Shown piece after piece: positions 18,533 to 28,046 of a stretch of 64,000 nt of DNA. How positions within the stretch are numbered: the first letter of the stretch is position 1; every line of letters begins with the position of its first letter. The notes beneath the pieces were generated by a model. The model ran no database searches, was not told where the DNA came from, and saw only the letters and a list, made by a program, of their open reading frames with translations. The translations under genes were made by a program, and so were the position numbers. Source of the stretch: M0103 sp040386155 (lineage in GTDB: Bacteria > Bacteroidota > Bacteroidia > Flavobacteriales_D > Crocinitomicaceae); assembly GCA_040386155.1 (NCBI GenBank), contig JAZKFZ010000005.1:372001-436000 (forward strand), read 5' to 3'.

Positions 18533-18547
18533 TTCTTTCAGAAAGAA
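18533..18547. promoter_or_regulatory. 15-bp dyad, candidate operator
   Basis: TTCTTTCAGAAAGAA is a perfect 7-bp inverted repeat around one base, 83 bp upstream of the chosen adhesin start. It has no T-tract, so a protein-binding site is more likely than a terminator. The cognate factor is unknown. Confidence 0.35.
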
Positions 18548-18629
18548 GTACCCTTTAATAAAAAAATTCATTTCATCGTGCGCTAGAATTTTGTACATTC
18601 GGCGTTCAAAACCACAATGTAAGTTATTA

Positions 18630-20594
18630 ATGACATTACTTATGACCACTCTAACACGGAAAAAGAGCCTACTACTATTGCTCACTTACACCACAATTTC
18701 CCTCTTTTTTGCATCTTCAGGCTATGCTCAAAACGTGGCTCCTTCCCAAGGCAATGAGTATCTTTCGATTGATGAAGATCAAACGCCAGCTCTTATTGGA
18801 AATTTATTATTGAACAATATCGATCCAAACGGTGATGCTGTTTCTATTTCAAACATCTATAGTTCGGTGGCCGGAGCTTTTATCACCAATCTTAACAATG
18901 GATTTATTGACTATGAAACCCTGCTAAATCACTGTGGCATTGACACTATTCGCTATTTTGTGACGGATGGAAACTTTTTTGTGCAAGACACATTGTTCTT
19001 AACAATCAACTGTATTAATGACCTTCCTACTGGGGGTGATGAGACCTTAACAGTGTTAGAGGATGCAAGTGCAACAACAACCGTTGATCTTTTAGCGAAC
19101 AATGCTGATGCTGAAGGCGATATTCTTACTATCTCTGGTATTGGAACTCCCACTAATGGAACTTTGACTTCAAATGGTGATGGAACCTACGACTACACCC
19201 CAAACCCAAATTATTGTGGAACTGAGATCATTGCATATCAAGTGACAGATGGTGTTAATACCATTACAGACTTCCTTACGATAACAGTTACGTGTGTGAA
19301 TGATGCTCCAATTGGTGGAAACGAAACAATGACCATCAATGAAGATTCTGGCAGTAACAACTCAGGTTATTTATTAGGAAACGACTCAGATCCTGAAGGA
19401 AATACGCTTACAATTTTAACAGTTACACAAACTGGTGGTGGTATTGTTACTTTAACGGGCACTGGTAGTGTTGATTATACGCCAAACCCAAATTTTTGCG
19501 GTAATGATACCGTAGTTTACTCGGTAACAGATGGTGTAAATGTGATTTTTGACACCTTATTCATTACAGTTATATGTATTAACGACCTTCCTCTTGGTGG
19601 AAATGAATGGGTAGTAACCGATACAAACACTGTTCTATCGAACATCGATATTCTTGCAAATAATTCAGATATTGAAACGAATCCTTTGACAGTTTCTTCT
19701 CCATCGTTCCCAGCTACAACAACTATGGGTGGAACGGTGACAATGAACGGTGATGGAACAGTGAATTACACTCCTCCAACAGATTATGAAGGCGCTGACA
19801 CTCTTGTATACACAGTATGTGACGATTGGATGCCAACTGCCGCATGTGTAACAGACACCTTATTTATTATGGTATCAAGTGACATGGATGACGATGGGGT
19901 TATTGATGCTGATGATATTGATGCGGACAATGATGGAATCTCTAATGCAACTGAATTGCTAACAGCTCTTAATAATGGCGACACGGATAATGATGGCACT
20001 CCAGATATTTACGATTTAGATTCTGACAATGATGGTATCTCTGATATTATTGAAGCAGGAGGTGTTGACACAGATGGCAATGGAATGGTAGACAATCAGT
20101 TTGATTGGAACAATAATGGAATGGATGATGATCACGAACTTAATCCACTGCCTTTGTCTAATACTGATGGAGATGCTCAACCAAATTTCCAAGATGTAGA
20201 CGATGATGGCGATTCAACTTTAACGATTGACGAGTACGATGAAAACATGGATGGAATTGTTGATGATTGTAATGGCAATGGAACGTCTGATTATTTAGAT
20301 GCTGAAACATGTACAGTGATTGTTCCTGAAATTTTCTCTCCAAACTGGGATGGAAAAAATGATGTATTGTTCATTACTGGAATTTTTGCTTACCCAGGAA
20401 ATACATTTACAGTTTACAATCGATGGGGACAACCAGTTTTAAAAGCAACTGATTACCAAAACAATTGGAGCGGAAAAAACGAAGTGGAAACTTGGTTGCC
20501 AGATACTACACTTCCAGTTGGCACATACTTCTATGTGCTCGACTTGAATGATGGTTCTGCACCTATGAAGGGTTACATCTACCTCACACGTTAA
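18630..20594 (+). CDS. Type B T9SS adhesin (CHU_C / gliding-motility-associated C-terminus)
   Basis: I chose the ATG at 18630 (654 aa) because a normal signal peptide follows it (LLLLLTYTTISLFFASSGYAQ). An ATG at 18642 is equally possible. The mature protein has four cadherin/tandem-95-like modules of about 95 residues, each beginning with D/NEDxxxxxxxxLLxNxxDxxGD and containing DYTPNPNFCGNDTVVYSVTDG-like strands. An Asp-rich calcium-binding segment follows (DMDDDGVIDADDIDADNDG and similar). The last 95 residues are the CHU_C type B sorting domain (IFSPNWDGKND, FTVYNRWGQPV, LPVGTYFYVL, ending GYIYLTR). Type B cargo is usually encoded beside a PorP/SprF-like partner, and one lies 21 bp downstream. 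Role: a surface adhesin, by family. Confidence 0.9.
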   Translation: MTLLMTTLTRKKSLLLLLTYTTISLFFASSGYAQNVAPSQGNEYLSIDEDQTPALIGNLLLNNIDPNGDAVSISNIYSSVAGAFITNLNNGFIDYETLLNHCGIDTIRYFVTDGNFFVQDTLFLTINCINDLPTGGDETLTVLEDASATTTVDLLANNADAEGDILTISGIGTPTNGTLTSNGDGTYDYTPNPNYCGTEIIAYQVTDGVNTITDFLTITVTCVNDAPIGGNETMTINEDSGSNNSGYLLGNDSDPEGNTLTILTVTQTGGGIVTLTGTGSVDYTPNPNFCGNDTVVYSVTDGVNVIFDTLFITVICINDLPLGGNEWVVTDTNTVLSNIDILANNSDIETNPLTVSSPSFPATTTMGGTVTMNGDGTVNYTPPTDYEGADTLVYTVCDDWMPTAACVTDTLFIMVSSDMDDDGVIDADDIDADNDGISNATELLTALNNGDTDNDGTPDIYDLDSDNDGISDIIEAGGVDTDGNGMVDNQFDWNNNGMDDDHELNPLPLSNTDGDAQPNFQDVDDDGDSTLTIDEYDENMDGIVDDCNGNGTSDYLDAETCTVIVPEIFSPNWDGKNDVLFITGIFAYPGNTFTVYNRWGQPVLKATDYQNNWSGKNEVETWLPDTTLPVGTYFYVLDLNDGSAPMKGYIYLTR

Positions 20595-20615
20595 TAAATA
20601 CTTGATATCATCAAT

Positions 20616-21545
20616 ATGAAAAATTTTCTTTCAATAGCTATCTTTTCACTTTGTGCCTTTCAATCGATAGCACAGCAAGAATCAATGTACACACATTATC
20701 CATTTAACACTCAAATGGTGAATCCTGCCTACGCTGGAAATCGCGGTGTTTTTTCAGCTACTCTGGTACACAGAAGTCAATGGGTAGGTTTTGATGGTGC
20801 TCCTATGTCACAATCACTTGTGCTTAGTACTCCGCTACTAAATGATGTACTCGGAATAGGTGCTAATTTTCAAAATGACAAAATAGGTCCAACCAACATT
20901 TTTACAGGGAATATTGATATTGCTGCAAAAGTTAAAATCAATCGCCACAGTAAAATTTCCTTTGGAATGAATTTCGGCTTGAGAAATTATGGCCGAAATC
21001 TAACGGGACTTAATGCTTATGAATCAGGGGATTTTGCGATAGTTAACAATACTAGTACCCAAATGATTTTTGACCTAGGGGCGGGAATTTTATACACCAA
21101 TAAACGTTTCTATGTGGGTGTTTCTATGCCGCGTATTTTGAATAATCACTTCCCCAATGCAAACTCATCAATTACACTCGGCGCTAAAGAAAAGCAACAT
21201 TATTTTGTTACTGCAGGTACTGCATTTAATATTAGCAAATCAGTTGAATGCAAACCATCTACTTTTGTCAAGATTGTGGAAGGTACAATGCCCCAATTTG
21301 ATTTAACAAGTATGTTTGTATTCAACAAAAAGTTTGAATTAGGTGCTATGTGGCGTTCATCAGATGCAGCTGGACTACTTCTTGGTTACACATTCAATCG
21401 CAACTTCCGAGTTGGATATTCATTTGACTGGTCGTACGGTTTAAGAACCTTTAAAAACAATTATGGGTCGCATGAATTAATGCTTCGGTACGATTTACAT
21501 TGCAAAAAAGGTGGCAAAGACATCATTTCACCAAGATACTTCTAA
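20616..21545 (+). CDS. PorP/SprF family outer-membrane protein
   Basis: The 309-residue product has a signal peptide (ending FQSIAQQ) and the family hallmark at the mature N-terminus (MYTHYPFNTQMVNPAYAGNRG). The rest is alternating beta strands expected to form a 14-stranded-type outer-membrane barrel, with a conserved SQWVGFDGAP segment. SprF is needed for surface display of SprB in Flavobacterium, and PorP for T9SS function in Porphyromonas. Paralogs like this one are thought to anchor the type B cargo encoded next to them. It lies between the type B adhesin and the PD40-OmpA gene with short gaps (21 and 11 bp), consistent with a three-gene operon. Confidence 0.92.
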   Translation: MKNFLSIAIFSLCAFQSIAQQESMYTHYPFNTQMVNPAYAGNRGVFSATLVHRSQWVGFDGAPMSQSLVLSTPLLNDVLGIGANFQNDKIGPTNIFTGNIDIAAKVKINRHSKISFGMNFGLRNYGRNLTGLNAYESGDFAIVNNTSTQMIFDLGAGILYTNKRFYVGVSMPRILNNHFPNANSSITLGAKEKQHYFVTAGTAFNISKSVECKPSTFVKIVEGTMPQFDLTSMFVFNKKFELGAMWRSSDAAGLLLGYTFNRNFRVGYSFDWSYGLRTFKNNYGSHELMLRYDLHCKKGGKDIISPRYF

Positions 21546-21556
21546 TTATACCACAC

Positions 21557-23389
21557 ATGAAAAAAAGTTTACTAGGACTGGCAGTTTTTTTGTTGACCAT
21601 TTTCACAACAAATGCACAAACGGTAGGAGAATTTAAAATCAAAAATCTAGATATCAATAATGAGCAATCTGATATGGGGATCTCGTTTTACCACCATGGT
21701 AGAGTTGTTTTTGCCTCCACTCGTCCGTCTTCTCGCACAGTATACAGAGAGTGGAAAGACAGTAAATTACCCTACTACGACATGTACATGTCGAACATTA
21801 TTGACACCACGCAACTTGACGAACCTTTATTAGTTGATTGGCCTTTGAGTAAAGAATATAATGAGGGACCTTCTACATTTACAGCAGATGGTACCTTCAT
21901 GGTATTTACAGTAAATAACTACGATGCAGAGGGAGTAAAAACCTTGAAACTAATGTCAAGTATTTTGAATTCTAAGGGCTGGGGGAAACCTGTAGACCTA
22001 CCATTTAACAATGTTTCTTTTAATGTTGGTCATCCTTCACTTTCATACGATGGTCACACCATGTATTTTGCTTCAAATATGCCTGGAGGTCAGGGTGGAG
22101 TTGATATTTGGAAAGTTAATAGAACAGTAGAAGGCGTTTGGGGATACCCAGAAAATTTAGGTCCGACTATTAACACAAAAGAAAACGAATTATTCCCCTT
22201 CATTCATTCTTCAGGACTTTTGTTCTTCTCTTCGAACGGTAGAGGTGGTTTGGGCGGATTGGATGTATTTGTTACCAATCTAAGTCGAGGAGGAACATCT
22301 GTTCAAGCCTTGGCTGCTCCTGTTAATTCTTCGGCAGATGATTTTTCGTTTATTCTTGCTGAGAATCAAACAACAGGGTTCTTTGCTTCCAATCGAGAAG
22401 ATGGAAAAGGGGCAGATGATTTATATTCATTCAAAAATAATGGAGAATTTAAGACTGGTACAGCTTTAAAAGGAGTGGTATCAGATGCTAGTGGTACACC
22501 AATGGAAAAAACAATTGTTGAGTTGCAAGACGAAGCAGGTAATATTATTGCTACTACTACTACTGATGCTAATGGTAATTATAATTTTGATGTTGAACCT
22601 GGTAAGAAGTACATAATTGTTGCTAAAAAAGAGGGTTACTTTGACACTATTGAGCCATTAGTTATACCAGAAGGCGAAAAAGAAGTTATTAAAGACATCA
22701 CAATTGCAAAAATGGTAAAAATGGCACTGATTGGTCGAGTTACAGACAATTCAACCGGCTACGCTATTGCAGGAGCTAAGGTGACAGTTTTTGACAATGC
22801 AAGCAAAATTAAGCAAATTTACACAACAGATAGTAACGGTTCATTCAGACATCCAATGAATGATAAAAAACTAAATGAAAATGCGGTGATTGATTTCCAA
22901 TTGGAAGCGACAAATTACTTAACGGTTACAAGAACCTACAAACGTGTCTTAGATCATGAGGGGGATTATAACCTTTCTTTAGAGTCGAATACAAAAATGG
23001 ATAAAATTCAAACAGGTGTAACTCGTTTGGAGCAATTGATTGACGTGAAACCAATCTATTATGATCTTGGTTCATCAGAAATTCGTCCCGATGCGGCAAA
23101 AGAACTCGATAAAATCGTAAAGGTTATGGAGGAAAACCCTACCTTGGAAATCGAGCTTGGATCGCACACTGATAGTCGAGGTAGCGATGAAAACAATCAA
23201 ATACTTTCCACTTCGCGAGCTGAAAGTGCAGCACAATATATAAAAATGCGCATCACAAATCCACAACGTATTTTTGGTAAAGGATATGGTGAATCAAAGT
23301 TATTGAACAAGTGTAAAAATAATGTTCAATGTACCGATCAAGAACATGAGAAAAATAGACGAACTGAGTTCAAAATTGTACGAATGTAA
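21557..23389 (+). CDS. PD40 propeller / carboxypeptidase-regulatory / OmpA protein (PorE-like layout)
   Basis: The ATG at 21557 (610 aa) is preferred because it gives a signal peptide (MKKSLLGLAVFLLTIFTTNAQ). The upstream in-frame extension overlaps the previous gene. Domains are a WD40-like PD40 propeller (about 30-290; FASNMPGGQGGVDIW, FFSSNGRGGLGGLDVF), two carboxypeptidase-regulatory-like beta domains (about 300-455; GVVSDASGTPMEKTIVELQD and GRVTDNSTGYAIAGAKV), and a C-terminal OmpA peptidoglycan-binding domain (about 485-610; YYDLGSSEIRPDA, SHTDSRGSD, NRRTEFKIVRM). This layout matches PorE, which links the T9SS ring to peptidoglycan. Here it more likely anchors the adjacent adhesin/PorP pair (inference). 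Confidence 0.88.
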   Translation: MKKSLLGLAVFLLTIFTTNAQTVGEFKIKNLDINNEQSDMGISFYHHGRVVFASTRPSSRTVYREWKDSKLPYYDMYMSNIIDTTQLDEPLLVDWPLSKEYNEGPSTFTADGTFMVFTVNNYDAEGVKTLKLMSSILNSKGWGKPVDLPFNNVSFNVGHPSLSYDGHTMYFASNMPGGQGGVDIWKVNRTVEGVWGYPENLGPTINTKENELFPFIHSSGLLFFSSNGRGGLGGLDVFVTNLSRGGTSVQALAAPVNSSADDFSFILAENQTTGFFASNREDGKGADDLYSFKNNGEFKTGTALKGVVSDASGTPMEKTIVELQDEAGNIIATTTTDANGNYNFDVEPGKKYIIVAKKEGYFDTIEPLVIPEGEKEVIKDITIAKMVKMALIGRVTDNSTGYAIAGAKVTVFDNASKIKQIYTTDSNGSFRHPMNDKKLNENAVIDFQLEATNYLTVTRTYKRVLDHEGDYNLSLESNTKMDKIQTGVTRLEQLIDVKPIYYDLGSSEIRPDAAKELDKIVKVMEENPTLEIELGSHTDSRGSDENNQILSTSRAESAAQYIKMRITNPQRIFGKGYGESKLLNKCKNNVQCTDQEHEKNRRTEFKIVRM

Positions 23390-23434
23390 GTCTAATAACG
23401 AAGCTGATGAACAGCAATGTTAGTCCTTAATAAA

Positions 23435-23469
23435 ACAAAAAAAACTGCTCAATTGAGCAGTTTTTTTTT
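23435..23469. terminator. Strong bidirectional terminator
   Basis: An A-tract, the self-complementary core ACTGCTCAATTGAGCAGT and a run of nine Ts form a perfect inverted repeat 45 bp after the OmpA-protein stop. It ends the adhesin operon on the plus strand. Confidence 0.85.
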
Positions 23470-23532
23470 GTTTAGACAAACGGTTTTTTGAGTACATTCG
23501 TCTATAGTACAAACTCAATATACTTTACTACT

Positions 23533-24216
23533 ATGAAAAAAATTGCCCTATTTTCCTTTGCTATATTGTTTCTCATTGCCACTTCGTGTGGAAAACATAA
23601 AAAATTCAATGAAGGAGATGCCGTTGAATTTATGGAATATGCCATTAATGACAGTGGTGATGGCGTTGCAAAGCAAGCTGGAGATTTAGCGAAAGACTTA
23701 GATGATGTAATTTCTTTGCTGCCGTGTGGAACAACAAAGGACACTACTATTCATTTTATGCTTTCGGGTACCAATACAGCCCATTACACGTTCGAACGCC
23801 ACTATGAATTGGTTTGTGGAGCAGATACCAGCATTACTTGTTCAGGAACACACGATGGTTATTTTGAAAGTTCACGGATGCGTGTCGATAATACTGGCGC
23901 TCGAAACTGGACCACCACTGGAATTGGAACGACCTATAACAACTACACGTTCAATGGAAAATCGAATGGAAATGGAACTTGGGAATCAAAAGTTGGCCGC
24001 AATACAACAACAAATACTTCATGGAACATTACAAGTTCAAACGTAATCATTCAAAAAGGAACACGAAAAATTACAGGAGGAACAGGAGCTTTTACATTAA
24101 TTGCAGATGTTGTTGACGGTGATTCTTTTACTTTTTCTGGAACCATCACTTTTAATGGGGATGACACTGCAACAATTGTGATCAATGGAAACTCGTATAC
24201 GATTGAGATTTATTAA
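23533..24216 (+). CDS. Exported lipoprotein of unknown function (227 aa)
   Basis: The ATG at 23533 gives a lipoprotein signal peptide with the lipobox IATSC (cysteine at residue 19), so the upstream in-frame codons are not used. The mature protein is rich in T, N and G, and in its second half is built of short beta strands (TGIGTTYNNYTFNGKSNGNGTW, GTITFNGDDTATIVINGNSYTIEIY). No family is recognised. It stands alone between two terminators, downstream of the adhesin operon and convergent with ahcY, so it is monocistronic. It is probably attached to the outer membrane. Confidence 0.78.
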   Translation: MKKIALFSFAILFLIATSCGKHKKFNEGDAVEFMEYAINDSGDGVAKQAGDLAKDLDDVISLLPCGTTKDTTIHFMLSGTNTAHYTFERHYELVCGADTSITCSGTHDGYFESSRMRVDNTGARNWTTTGIGTTYNNYTFNGKSNGNGTWESKVGRNTTTNTSWNITSSNVIIQKGTRKITGGTGAFTLIADVVDGDSFTFSGTITFNGDDTATIVINGNSYTIEIY

Positions 24217-24244
24217 ATCAAAAAGTCTTGTGATTTACAAAACA

Positions 24245-24279
24245 AAAAAGCCCTCATGATTGCTCATGAGGGCTTTTTC
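24245..24279. terminator. Bidirectional terminator between lipoprotein gene and ahcY
   Basis: The perfect stem AAAAAGCCCTCATGA/TCATGAGGGCTTTTT with a TTGC loop lies between two convergent genes. T-tracts appear on both strands, so it can serve both. Confidence 0.88.
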
Positions 24280-24293
24280 TTACATATAAACTC

Positions 24294-25607
24294 TTAATAT
24301 CTGTAAGTATCTGATTTGTAAGGACCATCAACTGTAACATTGATATACGCTGCTTGATCTTCTGACAAAACATCTAACTCAACACCAATTTTTGCAAGGT
24401 GCAAACGTGCTACTTTTTCATCCAAGTGCTTTGGTAAAACGTACACTTGATTTTCGTAGTTCGCACTGTTTTGCCACAACTCTAATTGTGCCAATGTTTG
24501 ATTCGTAAATGAGTTCGACATAACGAAAGAAGGGTGCCCTGTAGCACAACCTAAATTCACTAAACGACCTTCCGCCAAAATAATCACTTCCTTGCCGTTT
24601 ACATTGTAAATATCCACTTGTGGTTTCACTTCAATTTTTGATGCACCGTGATTTTTGTTCAACCATGCCATATCGATTTCATTGTCGAAGTGACCAATAT
24701 TACAAACAATCGTTTTGTCTCTCATATTCTCAAAATGACGACCCACGATGATGTCCTTGTTTCCTGTAGTGGTAACAACGATATCCGCACGACCAATTAC
24801 ATTGTCCAATTTTTTAACTTCAAAACCGTCCATTGCAGCTTGCAATGCACAAATTGGGTCGATCTCTGTAACAACTACACGAGCACCAGCACCACGTAAA
24901 GAAGCGGCTGAACCTTTACCTACGTCACCGTAACCACAAACAACAGCTACTTTTCCAGCCATCATAACGTCTGTTGCACGACGGATAGAATCAACTAATG
25001 ATTCTTTACATCCGTATTTGTTATCGAATTTTGATTTAGTTACTGAATCATTTACATTGATTGCAGGCATTACCAATGTTCCGTTTTTCACACGGTCATG
25101 CAAACGTAAAACTCCTGTTGTAGTTTCTTCAGACAATCCTTTAATTCCTGCAGTTAACTCTGGGAAACGATCAAAAACCATGTTTGTTAAATCACCTCCA
25201 TCGTCAAGTATCATATTCAATGGCTTACCATCTTCGAATGCAAAAATTGTTTGCTCAATACACCAATCAAATTCTTCTTCGTTCATACCTTTCCAAGCAA
25301 AAACTGGAATTCCTGCTGCTGCAATTGCTGCCGCTGCATGATCTTGTGTAGAGAAAATGTTACAAGAAGACCAAGTAACTTCTGCTCCTAAATCGATCAA
25401 TGTTTCAATTAATACTGCTGTTTGAATTGTCATGTGTAAACAACCTGCAATACGAGCTCCAGCCAATGGCTTTTTACCTGCAAATTCTTCACGTAAGGAC
25501 ATCAAACCTGGCATTTCAGCCTCTGCTAATGTAATTTCTTTTCTTCCCCATTCAGCTAAGCTGATGTCTTTGACTTTGTAAGCCAGTTTTTCCATTGTAT
25601 TGCTCAT
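24294..25607 (-). CDS. ahcY: Adenosylhomocysteinase
   Basis: This enzyme hydrolyses S-adenosylhomocysteine to adenosine and homocysteine, clearing the product inhibitor of methyltransferases; it is cytoplasmic. The 437-residue length is normal for the family. Visible signatures are H58 in CLHMT, E161 in SEETTTG, K191/D195 in SVTKSKFDN, the NAD-binding GYGDVGKG at 225-232, and the C-terminal GPYKSDTYRY tail that reaches the partner active site in the tetramer. It is transcribed alone, ending at a shared terminator, with a -7-like box 30 bp upstream of the ATG. Confidence 0.98.
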   Translation of the reverse strand: MSNTMEKLAYKVKDISLAEWGRKEITLAEAEMPGLMSLREEFAGKKPLAGARIAGCLHMTIQTAVLIETLIDLGAEVTWSSCNIFSTQDHAAAAIAAAGIPVFAWKGMNEEEFDWCIEQTIFAFEDGKPLNMILDDGGDLTNMVFDRFPELTAGIKGLSEETTTGVLRLHDRVKNGTLVMPAINVNDSVTKSKFDNKYGCKESLVDSIRRATDVMMAGKVAVVCGYGDVGKGSAASLRGAGARVVVTEIDPICALQAAMDGFEVKKLDNVIGRADIVVTTTGNKDIIVGRHFENMRDKTIVCNIGHFDNEIDMAWLNKNHGASKIEVKPQVDIYNVNGKEVIILAEGRLVNLGCATGHPSFVMSNSFTNQTLAQLELWQNSANYENQVYVLPKHLDEKVARLHLAKIGVELDVLSEDQAAYINVTVDGPYKSDTYRY

Positions 25608-25636
25608 AAATTAATTTGCTATTTCTAAATCGATTA

Positions 25637-25644
25637 CAAATTTA
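25637..25644 (-). promoter_or_regulatory. Putative -7 box of ahcY
   Basis: TAAATTTG on the minus strand fits TAnnTTTG and would give a 5' leader of roughly 20-25 nt before the ahcY ATG. A -33 TTTG is not obvious. Confidence 0.45.
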
Positions 25645-25726
25645 CGAAGGAAGTTTGTGAAATAAAAATTTGAAATCAAACTAATTATTTTTTCAAATAG
25701 TATAATTTCTTATTCAGCACTTTGTC

Positions 25727-27982
25727 TTAAAAAAAAACCGAAAAATGCATTCTTAAAAATAACGGAGTTCCAGGTGTGAAATGAATTTCTTCCACAGAAG
25801 CTATTTCTCCACTTAGTCGACTTTCTGTGAGAAATTGCGTTTCCTTCCACTTTGTATTAAGCATATTTTGAATAGAAATTCCTGCTTCAAATCGCTTTGC
25901 AGTGAAATTAACTGCTAAATCAAGAATAAAATAACCTTTTGCTTGAATTGTGTTTGCTTCATTAGCCGCTCTATCAGCCATGTAACGGTACCTCAAACTA
26001 CCATTTAAGCCTTTTTGTTTTTTGTATGTAATTCCGCCAACACTAGTAATGGCCGGAGCTAAAGGCAAATAACTCTCGTTGGAAGGAACATCAAGAGCAC
26101 GAGGTTTGGCTAAGCTTAAATTTGCATCTGCAAAAAGTCCTGAGAGGATTTCATAACGAACAGTTAAGTCGTATCCAAATCTTCTGGTTTGACCGCCAGC
26201 TTCCACCACACCTTCATCACCTACATAAATAAACTCCTGGTCTAACCACAAATACCACAATGCTGTTTGAATTATTGCTTTTTTACCTATTTTAAAAACA
26301 CCTCCAAAATCAGATCCGTAAGCAGGTGGAAGGACTTTTTTTCCATTTTGTTGCACAGCCACCCGCGTATCATTACTGTGAAATCCTCTTCCATTCAATA
26401 AATACAATTGAACATTCCGATTAATTTTATAATTCAAATTGACTTTTGGAGATAAAATTCCAGCTTGTGCGTTGCTTCGCGTCTGGGTCAAATGATCAAA
26501 GTATCTATTATCAAAATAGTCATAGCGAATAGCAACCGTGAGGTCAAATTTTGAGCTAAACTCAATTTTTTGAGAATAAAACGCTCCGACATTCAACTCA
26601 TTAACATCACCGAGCATCACGTTACTTATGCTAATTGATCTGTTTTTTGTTCTTGATAATTCTACATCATCAATATTATCATAACGAATTTGAACACCTG
26701 CTTTTGTTTCTGTTTTGAAACGACCAATTGAATATTGTTTTGAGTAACTTGAATTATATCCTATAATGTCTCGATTTTCTTTTTGCCGAATTTGATCTCC
26801 ATTCACACTGTCATTGGCGAAAAATGTAAAGTTTGAATATAACTCAAAATTGTAATTTGAATAAAAAAGTTGATTAGAAAATCTCCCTCCTTTTTTGAGA
26901 TTGGTTAACAATTCAAGGTTCGCATTGTAACGTGATGTTGAACCTCCCTCCGTATTGTCGATTGCACCATAAAACCCTATTATGCCACGTTCAATTGCTC
27001 GTTCAGGAATTTGCCCCGAAGCCAACCATGTACTAGTAAATCCAGTCAATGACGCTGTCAAATTATTTTTTCTCCCAAGTTTACCATGATATTTCAAGGT
27101 TCCATTGAACCGACTGAAATTTTGGGGACTATCAAAAAAGTTGTTTGAATAATAGGCCTCTCCAGCAAAAAACAAACTTTGGTTTCTTGACTCGCCTTTG
27201 ATTGGGAGTAAATTAATTGCTGTGACTGCGCGATAGGTATCGAATTGTCCACCTTCAATCTTCACAAAGTTCTTATCAAGGTAGTCTTTGGTCTTGAATT
27301 CTACAAAACCTGCTGTTGTAAAATTACCTTTCTCGGCAAAATAGGGACCTTTGTTGAAATCAACTCGATCAATCATTTCAGGAATTATGAAATGTAAGTC
27401 GGCATATCCTTGTCCGTGTGCATGACTCACCATATTCACAGGCATTCCATCCACCGTAATATTTACATCAGTTCCATGGTCAATATCAAAGCCACGCAAG
27501 AAGATTTGCTCCGCCTTGCCTCCTCCTGCATGTTGCCCAATGAATAACCCAGGTACTGTTCTCAATACTTCCTGCGAATTTGTAAATGGTCGAAGATGCA
27601 AATCAAGTTGATTCATTGTATTGAAGAAATTTTTATTTCCCTCAGCAACCACCACCACTTCTTCCATCCGAGATTCATTTTGTGTTAAAAAAATAGTAGG
27701 AGATTTAGAAATATCAACAAGGTCTAAATCAATTGATTTGTTAATATACCCGAAACTTCTTAAAGCTAATGATTCAGTCCCCTTTGGTAAATCAGTAAGA
27801 TTCACAAAGCCGTTTTCATCACTAATTTGAACAAAATCAGCTGCTTCCACCACAACAAAATTTATCGGATTTCTATTTGTGTTATCTACCACAATGATGC
27901 CTGAAAGTTGTGCATTCACTGGAATAGTCAAAAATAGCAGTATCAATGAAAAAAACGCTTTGGCAATGGTGAGTTGATTCAT
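25727..27982 (-). CDS. TonB-dependent outer-membrane receptor
   Basis: The 751-residue product has a signal peptide (ending VNAQ) and an N-terminal carboxypeptidase-regulatory-like domain (about 25-105). A plug domain follows (about 120-230; VLRTVPGLFIGQHAGGGKAEQIFLRGF, then NITVDGMPVNMVSHAHGQGY), and then a 22-strand-type barrel ending in aromatic FLRMHFSVFF. It imports an unknown substrate with energy from TonB/ExbBD. The histidine pair in the plug (SHAHGQGYADLHF) is noticeable but proves nothing about metal. It lies 64 bp after the TPR gene and downstream of two DUF4331 genes on the same strand, so the four may work together. Confidence 0.93.
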   Translation of the reverse strand: MNQLTIAKAFFSLILLFLTIPVNAQLSGIIVVDNTNRNPINFVVVEAADFVQISDENGFVNLTDLPKGTESLALRSFGYINKSIDLDLVDISKSPTIFLTQNESRMEEVVVVAEGNKNFFNTMNQLDLHLRPFTNSQEVLRTVPGLFIGQHAGGGKAEQIFLRGFDIDHGTDVNITVDGMPVNMVSHAHGQGYADLHFIIPEMIDRVDFNKGPYFAEKGNFTTAGFVEFKTKDYLDKNFVKIEGGQFDTYRAVTAINLLPIKGESRNQSLFFAGEAYYSNNFFDSPQNFSRFNGTLKYHGKLGRKNNLTASLTGFTSTWLASGQIPERAIERGIIGFYGAIDNTEGGSTSRYNANLELLTNLKKGGRFSNQLFYSNYNFELYSNFTFFANDSVNGDQIRQKENRDIIGYNSSYSKQYSIGRFKTETKAGVQIRYDNIDDVELSRTKNRSISISNVMLGDVNELNVGAFYSQKIEFSSKFDLTVAIRYDYFDNRYFDHLTQTRSNAQAGILSPKVNLNYKINRNVQLYLLNGRGFHSNDTRVAVQQNGKKVLPPAYGSDFGGVFKIGKKAIIQTALWYLWLDQEFIYVGDEGVVEAGGQTRRFGYDLTVRYEILSGLFADANLSLAKPRALDVPSNESYLPLAPAITSVGGITYKKQKGLNGSLRYRYMADRAANEANTIQAKGYFILDLAVNFTAKRFEAGISIQNMLNTKWKETQFLTESRLSGEIASVEEIHFTPGTPLFLRMHFSVFF

Positions 27983-28046
27983 GGCCTGAATTTTAATTAA
28001 ATATTATTTAGTAGAAATCTATAGTAATGTTTCGATGAGATTGTAT

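Larger units (their letters stand above)
18266..18629. other. Divergent intergenic region between kinase and adhesin genes
   Basis: These 364 bp are AT-rich and hold no convincing gene. They contain a -7-like box for the kinase, a 15-bp dyad nearer the adhesin, and two copies of AATTCACCACA about 25 bp apart (near 18379 and 18404). The reading frame of the adhesin stays open upstream to about 18504. That extension lacks export features and precedes a clear signal peptide, so I treat it as non-coding. Confidence 0.6.

Noticed and set aside
18504..18629. N-terminal extension of the adhesin frame by 42 codons
   Set aside because: It would place a long basic stretch before a clear signal peptide, which is not compatible with export.
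18491..18685. A 64-residue minus-strand ORF in the kinase-adhesin intergenic region
   Set aside because: It overlaps the adhesin start and signal peptide, has no recognisable features and lies over regulatory DNA.
23726..24046. A 106-residue plus-strand ORF inside the lipoprotein gene
   Set aside because: It is in another frame of a gene with an intact lipobox and terminators on both sides; its composition is that of a frame shadow.
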